Positions 56,313 through 64,000 of a stretch of DNA of 64,000 bases are shown here, piece by piece. The translations under genes were made by a program, and so were the position numbers. The stretch comes from Drosophila miranda. Lineage: Eukaryota; Arthropoda; Insecta; Diptera; Drosophilidae. Where the stretch lies: the NCBI RefSeq assembly GCF_003369915.1, contig NC_046677.1, forward strand, positions 12,524,001 to 12,588,000. The letters run 5' to 3'. The notes under the pieces are model-generated. The model saw only the letters and a program-made list of their open reading frames with translations. It did not search any database and had not been told where the DNA came from. Position 1 is the first letter of the stretch. Each line of letters begins with the position of its first letter.

Positions 56313-58640
56313 ATTATTTGTATTCAAGTTCCATTTTTTATATTCGGTTTAATATGACCAGCTAGCTTGGACCCTCAGCTGTCAACTCATAATTTTATCC
56401 GATTGATAAATTAATTTCCTACAAGAGTGGGTTAATTAGTATTCGATGTGGCCTGGGACATGGCTCTAAATGGCACTTGTACACGGTTTCCACATTGGTG
56501 CATTCGACAAGAGGGTGAGTCCATAGCGCGTCTTAAAATATACTGGAAAATACTATTAAAAGAGCTTGACTTGTGGCTAGAAAATCAAAGTTACCGCGGA
56601 CTTATTAATACGATATTTGATAATTTTTCGATTAGTGCTGCTTGCAATTAACTGCCCATACAAATTGGATGCTGTCAAAGGTAAACAGGGAAATTGTTGT
56701 AATGAAAAATCACTCCACGAAGGGAGGATATGCTACCAAGAAAAAGAGAGCAAAATCCAAAAAAATAGAGCAAATTCCACCAAACGGCTATCGACCCTAT
56801 CGCGACAAAGAGAAAGTTTTTGAAAGTGAATGATTTAAATGGAATAACTCGAAAACTTAAAAAACCTGGGTGTTGAAGTTTCAAGAAGTTTCTTAAATAT
56901 GCCCCTAAAAATTAGATTTAACAGTTTGATGAAATTTTTTAAATTTACAATTATATACCTATATACCGTTAATATACCTTCCAATCAATTTCTACGTCCA
57001 AATATTCTGAAAATATATGCTACTGCAACCTGATTCAGGCCGGCTCCGTTTTTCTCTTACTTTTGCGGATTACGTTTTCAGCCAAAACGTTTCGTTTTCG
57101 TTTTAAAGTTCTCCAGTTTTCAGATATTTTTGCTGTTTGCACCAAAACGAATATTTTTGTTTCCCTGGCCAATTTTTTCCGAGCCAAATTTGAGGTTGGG
57201 TTAAAATAAAATTATTTATAAAGAAAGCTAAAGTTAAATTACCCTGATATAGGAGTCAAGTTTATGTTAATGCATCAATATGTCATCAATTTTTTTCCTT
57301 TTGCAATTAAGGTTTGTTTCGTTGAATACGGGAAAAAACGGAAAACGGGAGCCCCAATTTCTGTGTATTCAAAAGTAATTCGGAAAACTTTTGGGAATGT
57401 GAAAAACGGAGCCTGGCTGAATATACCGTAAATAGTTAACGCTGGCAAATCGTTATATATAGTTATACATTACTGACTGAACTTAACATTGTATCATTAT
57501 AGAGTACTGTATGGTTAGGGATTGTATTGATTTTTAACAGGATTGTGAGCATATTATAGGGCTATTTACACTGACATGAGCTACCTCCCGATAATTAAGT
57601 TACATAACTCAAAGGATCGGAATTCGTGTTTGAACTTGACGTTGGGACTTGACCCCTAAGTATATATGTATACGTAAACATAAAATCATTTATTTGAATT
57701 TAAACAGATTAGTTCAAATTGACTGAACATTTCGATGTATCGATAAGGAGTTAAAATTCGCATTTTGGAATGTTTTTATTTTAATTAAATAAATCTTTTT
57801 GATGTTCGATATACTTTGCAGTATACAAATTGCACATCCTTTTTTTTCCTGTTGGAGCGCAATACTTCGTCAGAAATTAATATTCCTACGGCCCATAAAT
57901 TAGACTGTATAATCATTGAAAGTATAATTATAATTCTACAATTATACCATCGTTTACCTAAAAAATGCCGGGAACAGTTCTCTAAAGACTGTTTCTAGAA
58001 ACTGAATTTTAGAAGTGCAAATTTAATCTAATATAATTTATTTTGTAGTGAAAACATAGAAAAAGAGGATTACATTTTTGAAGAATAGTATTCACAAATA
58101 ATGTAATTATGAAAAGGTTTTAGTTCGCATTTGCTAAAATGGCAAAATTGTATGGACCTTATAGGTAGTTTTCACTGGGAGCTGCAGGAAATTGTATATA
58201 ATCCTAACATGTAATTGAGGAGTAGGGAAATCGAAAACTGATATTTAAAATGAAGATTTAGGCATGGAACAAAGGTCTCCAGTTTTCGTTGATACAATAC
58301 TTGATTAAGTTCTGGAAATATAAGGCGTAAAATGTGCCTTAGTATTGTAGTAGTATGGAGTATGTAGTATTATTGAAAGCCTCTGGTGGCAGTCGTTTAG
58401 AACATAAAAAAGAGGCCGATTAAAGCGACTACTACACATGCACTTGACACTTTATGTCGGCTGCAATATCATTTTATCATCAATGAGGTCGCTCCTCTGA
58501 AGTGATGTTATTATTACTGATCCATTCCTCAATATGCCAACTATGTCAACCAGTTTAGTCCACAAGAAAAACACAAATTTAGCTTGTTTGACGTTAAATT
58601 ACAAAAAGGAATTCACTTTATTACCAATTAATGTTTCTGA
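56313..58640. other. Intergenic region
   Basis: AT-rich. More TATACCGTTAATATACC words at 56955-56980 and 57420. A 64-codon plus ORF at 56642-56833 ends GYRPYRDKEKVFESE and is very basic (TKKKRAKSKK); it has no family match that I know and is left as unsupported. Otherwise no gene seen. Confidence 0.4.
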
Positions 58641-58658
58641 TTTATGGTTTCGACATAT

Positions 58659-59056
58659 TTAGAAGTTCCTGCAAGAAAAGAATAACGAGATTATTAATGA
58701 AAATCATATAAAAACTGCTGAATGAGAGCGCACTCACTTGGTAATGAGGCCATCCTTCTTGGCCAGACGGACAATGCAGTCGTCGGACTCGCCCATGCGA
58801 CGGATCTCGCCGCAAATGGCGTAGGTCTTGGAGCCATCGGTCTGACGGCCCGTCTCGGGGTCCACATCCACAATGCTCAGCTGCACGGAGGCGTGGTCCT
58901 TGGCGTGGATGATCCTGTTCGAGGCCGAGCTGTAAACATGACCAGACCACAGGCGTATTAAAAACACTATCCAATGGAGCGACGGGGAAACACGTGTTCT
59001 ACTTACCATTTGCGGGGCACGTACAAATCAACATTCTCACCGGCGTCGTTTTCCAT
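58659..59056 (-). CDS. RpS21: 40S ribosomal protein S21
   Basis: Coding exons 59056-59007, 58929-58738 and 58668-58659 give 83 residues, the standard length: [17 protein letters not shown], then [40 protein letters not shown] and a final ITKNF, essentially the fly protein (oho23B locus). S21 is a small-subunit protein needed for 18S rRNA maturation; in flies loss causes haematopoietic overgrowth. The last coding exon is only 10 bases (GAACTTCTAA). A further 5' UTR intron is indicated by TTGCAG before the ATG region and a GTAAGT donor at 59133-59138. Confidence 0.96.
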
Positions 59057-59237
59057 TTTGTTGTGCTGCAATGCAAATGGGATAATTTGCTCAGATAATT
59101 ATACTTTTTAAAGCAATAAATAATAGATTTTACTTACATTCTTGTAAAAATTTACAAATCAAGCGACCGCAATCCGTCGATGGAGGCGAAAAAGAGAAAG
59201 AAGTGACAGCGCGACGTGAAGGTGGTTGCGCTTTGGC

Positions 59238-59268
59238 ATGCTCATCGATAGTACTATCGATAATTGAT
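59238..59268. promoter_or_regulatory. RpS21: DRE sites in RpS21 promoter
   Basis: CATCGATAGTACTATCGATA contains two DREF-type sites (ATCGATA and CTATCGATA) in a near-palindrome about 180-210 bp upstream of the RpS21 ATG. DRE drives growth-related genes in flies. Confidence 0.65.
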
Positions 59269-59617
59269 ATATGCAGTATGGTCCCATCAAATTTGTGGTT
59301 TGGAGTTAATATATAAATTTATTCATAATTAGTTGTGGACTTCAAAAGTTGACTTGAAAAAAATTATTTACTATATGAGTGCCGTTTCCATCGTCTCTTA
59401 TAGACTGGATACATGACATGCACTCATTTAAATTAAATACACCTTTATTCGACATCGATAAAATATAAAAAAAAAATCCCATTCCAGGCATTTGAGTACT
59501 TTTGAAAGCCAGACCAATTTATTTATTTATTAACTATTAACCTAGTTTATGGTAGACTAATATCCAGCATATAATTGGTTTTTGATTTTAATTCAAAAAT
59601 ACGCGCAGTCCTACTCT

Positions 59618-59642
59618 CTCTATCGATACTATCGATGTTTTC
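59618..59642. promoter_or_regulatory. Second paired DRE
   Basis: CTATCGATACTATCGATG at 59621-59638 has two ATCGAT cores ten bases apart, about 200 bp before the F-box pseudogene. It may be that gene's old promoter or a distal RpS21 element. Confidence 0.45.
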
Positions 59643-59849
59643 ATATGCAAACAATTATACATATACAAACAACAGCGGGATCGCCTTCGAATTGTACAAC
59701 TATTTTTTTATTTAACTACGAAATAAACCCTTATATATGAAACTTGTGGTAACCGGAAAACGTTGACTAAGCCCTCGAGCTATAGAGCTATTAACAACTT
59801 GACACTATTGCTATTGGTGCGGTGAACCAAGCGAAAACAAACCCAAACC

Positions 59850-60645
59850 AATCTCAGATTGCATTCGGTGCCGAAGAAGGAGCGCGAATGTGACTCGGTG
59901 AGGTTAACCGACATTAACCCGTGTCTGGAGGTGCTGAAGATCACGTATCCCGGCTTTGAATAAAGGTAAAATTCATATATGTATTTATGTGCATTTAAGA
60001 CAAACAAATTCCTTTTCCAGTGAGACCTTCCATCCATATATGCATCTTGGCTTGTGTGCGGATTTTTAACAATCTTAAGCAATTCATGTGTCTACGGAAA
60101 CTGAAGTTGGAACTACGGAACTGAAGAAGGTTGCTCCCTTATGTAGCGGAAGGGGATTGCATTATCTTGATCACCTGAAATCTCTGGATGTGTCTTAATC
60201 TGATGGATTCGATTCCAAGAGGTTGCTGGATTGCTGCCAAACAATGAATTCAATTTGAACATACTCAAAGCTTAAGTATGAACTATTTTTAAATTCTGAC
60301 GATTAACCGTCAGTAGCTGGAACGTCTGGCCTTTAAAGTAGCTTCTCAACTCAACTCTGCCCTTTGAACTGTAATGCCAGTTGCCCAGGCTGCGACACCG
60401 TCCCCTTAGAGGACTTACTGAAGGTAAAAAACCTTCTACACCTCCACATATACTTGCCAAGCGTTGCGAATGTCCTCATGAAGGGTCTTCCCCGCCCAAC
60501 AAATTTTCAATATACTAGATTGCGATGGCATAGAGAATGTGAACTTGGTGAAAAGTTTTCGTACCTGGGTGAACAGAGGCAGCAGCAAGGGACGAAGATC
60601 CTATTCATAAACAAAGAATTAGGTGAACGAGAGCAGAACTAGGAA
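59850..60645 (+). pseudogene. Decayed F-box/leucine-rich paralogue
   Basis: Broken plus-strand pieces match the intact gene at 61578-62846 in order: LRKLKLEL-like near 60090, GLHYLDHLKSLDV near 60150, LERLAFK near 60320, a LEDLLKVKNLLHLHIYLP block at 60405-60460 (cf. LADLLKLENLLYLHISMP), LMKGLPRPTNFQY near 60480 and the terminal INKEL near 60615. Stops and frame changes throughout; the F-box end is missing. Confidence 0.8.
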
Positions 60646-61477
60646 ACCTGCAGATTTTTCTTGCATAATTTACATACATAAATGCATTGATGGTACTCTA
60701 ATAATTAAATACCCAGTTCATGTTGCCGAATACTTACATATGTATATTTTTTATTCTTTGCCAAGATCGCCTGGCTATACGAATCGCATATTTTATTATA
60801 ATACTTTGGCACTGATAACATTTTTAACTCCTCGCTTAAATGGGCATACGTGCCGGCATACTGATCCGATACCCGGTAAGGATAGAATATAAATAATAGA
60901 ATAGAATAGGATAGAAAGTAAGAGTCATTGCGATGAGGATAGATGGAGATCAGCATAATGCAAGCAGGCGCGAGAACAGCTCAGATGCTGTAACTGCAGC
61001 AATGAAACGAAAAAGGCTGGATAAAGAGACGAAAGAACGGTGTAATGTTTACTTAGTTGGCAATTGACGAATAATAATAGCCCTGGCTATAATATTGGGA
61101 AATATCGGGCTTGAGATCTACTCAATCAGGCGTTCAGCCTAATTAACGTGCAAATTAAATACAAAAATACATATGTAAATACATATATTATTCAGATAGA
61201 CCCCAGCAAGTAAGAATTTCTCCATCAAAAGCAAGAAAAAGATGCCACACTGCTAGTCTAAACTGGTGTCCAAACACCGTGTCTAACTCACACACCTTGC
61301 AAATTTGTATATTTTTCATGGTATTATACAGTATTTTTAAAGGCGCGATTGGACTTGCACCCTCTTGTCCAATGCTCCATGTAGCAATCGTCGATGTCGA
61401 CACAAAATCCAAGTTCATGAAATCAACATTTAAATAACTATCTAATCTCATGTTATAAGTGCTCCCAATATCTAGGC

Positions 61478-61577
61478 AAAAAACCTAGCCAAAGGACTGA
61501 TAACTTGCCGCCCGGTCCCATGCCGAGTAATTCAGTCAGCTGGCGGCTACGAACGGAACATACACTTAAGAAGCGAA
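61478..61577 (+). promoter_or_regulatory. Conserved promoter of F-box gene
   Basis: GGACTGATAACTTGCCGCCC, ATGCCGAGTAATTCAGTCAG and CTGGCGG are matched at 63680-63732 before the next paralogue (GGGCTGATAACTTTCCGCCG, ATGCCGGTTCTTTCAGTCAG, CGCGCGG). TTCAGTCAG fits the fly initiator (TCAGT), so transcription probably starts near 61537. Confidence 0.55.
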
Positions 61578-62846
61578 ATGAGTCAACAATTTTCTGGCAG
61601 TGATGACGCACGGAATGCAGAGGAAACCCAACCTATTGTCCATTTAAACGAGGATTGCTGGAGAGTCGTAATTGATTATCTGGACTTGGGAGACCAGTTA
61701 AGGTTCGCTTCCTCGAACGTGTGTTTTGGAGAGATTTTCAAGGGATACGCAAGCCGTCGGTACAAACATATTGATGAATCGTTGGCCAGTAGGATTAACG
61801 ACGATTATCTGAAACAACTGTTGCCGATCGTTGGCGAGCATCTGGTTAGTTACGACTCCGAGTTGGGGGACCATCAGCATCTGTGTCTCTTGGGGAGACA
61901 CTGTACGAGTCTCAAGAATCTCAAAATCAATCTTACGCTGTTAAGGGGAGGGGGGGACGATCTAAACAGACTGAATCTGGAATTAAAAGGTGCCGGTTGG
62001 TGGAGTACGGATGTTGTTTATAATTTTGAGAAATTCCCATGTCTACAGAAACTGGAGTTGAAGGCTGTCAGATATAACGGAAAAGGATTGCATGTTCTTG
62101 ATCAACTGGAATATCTGGAGCTGTTTGTTCTTGATGGATTTGATGCCCAGAGCTTGGCGGATTGCTGGCAAACGATGACGAAATTGCGGTATCTTAAATA
62201 TGGACACCATGTTAAGAACCTTAGTGAGAAACATTTTGAAATTCTGGTGACGAACTGCAAGCAGCTGGAACGTCTGGCCTTTGGCGTAGGATACCTCGAC
62301 TCTACGGTGCCGTATGAGCTGGTCTGCCATCTGCCCAGGCTGCAACATTTGCAGGTGCGGCATGGCGGTTCTCTACGCGACTCGTTCATCGAGGGGTTGA
62401 TCAACAAGCAGGGTTCTCCTCTGGATAGTCTTATACTGGAAGGTTGCGCATTGTCCGAGAAACAGGTTCAGCACCTATGCAATATTTCTTCACTCAAGGA
62501 ACTCGAGGTATCGTGCGACACCTTACCCTTGGCGGACTTACTGAAGCTGGAGAACCTTCTCTACCTCCACATATCCATGCCAATTACAACTGACCAAATT
62601 CTGGACCTCCTAAAGGGGCTTCCGCACCTAAAAGTTCTCAATTTACGAGATGAAATAAAACAGTTTAACGATTCATCATTTGTGAATAGTGTTCGTGCCT
62701 GGGCAAGCGAACAGAGGAAGCAGCGCGGGAAGGTCAAAATCTTTGTCGGATACACAGATATACACGATGTTTTGCACGTTAATCCTTTGGTTGAATTACT
62801 ACAGGGTTATTCAGGTCACATATTAATAAACAAAGAACCTTTTTGA
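61578..62846 (+). CDS. F-box/leucine-rich repeat protein
   Basis: An intronless ORF of 422 residues. An F-box-like motif lies at ~20-62 (VHLNEDCWRVVIDYLDLGDQ, LRFASSNVCFGEIFKGYASR). Then come about ten degenerate leucine-rich repeats (LCLLGRHCTSLKNLKINLTL, CLQKLELKAV, LEYLELFVLDGFD, CKQLERLAFGVGYL, LPRLQHLQV, LDSLILEGCALSE, LKELEVSCDTLPL, LPHLKVLNLRD). F-box proteins link substrates to SCF ubiquitin ligases through Skp1; the LRRs would bind substrate. The start Met is the first in frame after the conserved promoter. It belongs to a local tandem family with the pseudogene upstream and another copy at 63774. Function unknown; such families evolve fast in Drosophila and are often germline-expressed (inference). 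Confidence 0.85.
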   Translation: MSQQFSGSDDARNAEETQPIVHLNEDCWRVVIDYLDLGDQLRFASSNVCFGEIFKGYASRRYKHIDESLASRINDDYLKQLLPIVGEHLVSYDSELGDHQHLCLLGRHCTSLKNLKINLTLLRGGGDDLNRLNLELKGAGWWSTDVVYNFEKFPCLQKLELKAVRYNGKGLHVLDQLEYLELFVLDGFDAQSLADCWQTMTKLRYLKYGHHVKNLSEKHFEILVTNCKQLERLAFGVGYLDSTVPYELVCHLPRLQHLQVRHGGSLRDSFIEGLINKQGSPLDSLILEGCALSEKQVQHLCNISSLKELEVSCDTLPLADLLKLENLLYLHISMPITTDQILDLLKGLPHLKVLNLRDEIKQFNDSSFVNSVRAWASEQRKQRGKVKIFVGYTDIHDVLHVNPLVELLQGYSGHILINKEPF

Positions 62847-63660
62847 ACGAAAGTCTATCAATATTTCCTCAATAATGGATAAACTAGCTTCTATGGGATT
62901 CTACTAGTAATAAATGAAAATCGAATTAATTTTTCCTAAAATATGTGATTGTCGTTATCAAAATCGCTCAGTCCCGATAATGATATTTTATATATTCCCA
63001 AATATTATTTATTGCATTATATAGAAACAAGAAATATGCAAATATACCTGTAATATTTATAATGTGGTTTTTTGTTTTGGTGAAGCGTTAATGGAGCAGG
63101 AACGAATTGCCTAGTCGTTTATTTCTGGATTATTTCTGTAACATGTTACAGTTACTGTTGTTTTCCTTTTATCTATTTTTCCAAAGCAATTGCCAAAGTT
63201 TGTACTTGATTGATTCAGTTTGAGACAGGGCATCCGACATTGTCAAAGAAATTGTACTTTACAGTAACCGATTGATAAAGTAATAATAAAGGTTAAGCTT
63301 AATAATATTCATTAGTAATTCGATAGATATGACAGTCAACTAACAAACAAGACAGGGCCTAATCAGCGTTTAATCTGCCCAATGTATGTAAGAGGCGATT
63401 TGTTCTTTTAACTTTATATGTTTACATGTATAGTATTATTGGTATCAGCACTGTGTATCACGACATGAGAATTTTCCTCGAAAGAGAGGAGAAAGAGAGT
63501 TCCTCACTAAACAAATAATATAAGAGAACGTACATACATACTATACATATGTGCATACAAATATTTATTTATTATACAGAATGAACTGAGCGAGTGAGAA
63601 TTTATTATATTTTTGAACGTTTTATTGCTATATTTGTTGATAGTGCGCCCCCTTGAAAGG
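62847..63660. other. Spacer between F-box paralogues
   Basis: AT-rich, with no ORF of note. Contains the 3' UTR of the intact F-box gene and poly(A)-like AATAAA words. Confidence 0.4.
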
Positions 63661-63773
63661 GGGAATACCACACATTGGGGCTGATAACTTTCCGCCGATT
63701 CCTATGCCGGTTCTTTCAGTCAGCGCGCGGGTGTCAAAACGATCAGAACATATCTATTTAACGCACGAAACAA

Positions 63774-64000
63774 ATGAGTGAACAAGCTTCTAGTAGTAAT
63801 ATGGAAGTATCTGTTTCCGCGCGAAATAGAAAGAGAAAATCCTCTGGAAGTGAAGACGCACGCAATGCAGAGGAAGCCCAAGTGAGAACGCCTCGTAGAA
63901 TTGTTCTGTTAAACGAGGATTGCTGGAGAAAGATAATGGATTATCTCAACTTAAAAGACCAGCTAAGGTTCGCTTCCTCGAACGTGTGTTTTGGAGAGTT
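63774..64000 (+). CDS. F-box protein paralogue, N-terminus, cut by window end
   Basis: 75 codons visible from ATG at 63774: MSEQASSSNMEVSVSARNRK, RKSSGSEDARNAEEAQ, then LLNEDCWRKIMDYLNLKDQL and RFASSNVCFGEL, nearly identical over the F-box to the gene at 61578. It has a longer basic N-terminal region (RNRKRK) than its neighbour. Preceded by the conserved promoter block. Open to the edge. Confidence 0.85.
   Translation, partial: MSEQASSSNMEVSVSARNRKRKSSGSEDARNAEEAQVRTPRRIVLLNEDCWRKIMDYLNLKDQLRFASSNVCFGE

Noticed and set aside
56642-56833. 64-codon basic plus ORF as a gene
   Set aside because: The nearby motif 6 cluster reads in the opposite direction and the protein is not recognised; kept only as a remark.

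Overview
This window is eukaryotic and almost certainly from a Drosophila species. Several spliced genes match fly orthologues closely: betaggt-II, Naa38, Prx6005, an ACBD5-like protein, an IFRD protein and RpS21. Introns are short with GT-AG ends, core promoters carry fly motifs (Ohler motifs 1 and 6, DRE), and SGM/mini-me type repeats are present. The repeats fit the obscura group best, but that is an inference. From memory, several orthologues lie near 22-23 on D. melanogaster 2L, suggesting Muller element B.

Layout. 1-8.7 kb holds host genes: the 5' end of betaggt-II (-), decayed fragments of an LDL-receptor-like gene, of EMC3 and of an unrecognised spliced gene, then a head-to-head pair Naa38 (-)/Prx6005 (+), then the ACBD5-like gene (-). 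9.1-35 kb is a dense transposon island: an SGM-like element, the 3' exons of a RING-finger gene, a 36-bp array of nested palindromes, a 34-bp minisatellite, a THAP-domain ORF, a complete-looking hAT element with 8-bp target duplications, a recent 5.7-kb tandem duplication of a composite Helitron-rich block, a further Helitron helicase fragment, a second SGM-like element in inverted orientation, a PIF/Harbinger derivative with an intact MADF-type accessory gene, and a Tc1-like remnant.

35-46 kb returns to host genes: the five-exon IFRD gene (+) with a single-exon gene nested antisense in its fourth intron, then a five-exon RING-CH multi-pass membrane protein gene (-). 46-58.6 kb has no convincing coding sequence. 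A motif 6/motif 1 promoter signature near 56.2 kb points leftward, so much of this stretch may be a long 5' intron of the RING-CH gene. 58.6-64 kb has RpS21 (-) and a tandem family of F-box/leucine-rich genes: one pseudogene, one intact gene, and one cut by the window end.

No reverse transcriptase, integrase, capsid or envelope-like sequence was recognised. The strongest unusual observations are the near-identical tandem duplication with a localized conversion-like patch, the 36-bp palindromic array, the oriented motif 6 promoter clusters, and the inverted SGM pair bracketing the island. All family names rest on reading the translations; no database search was run.
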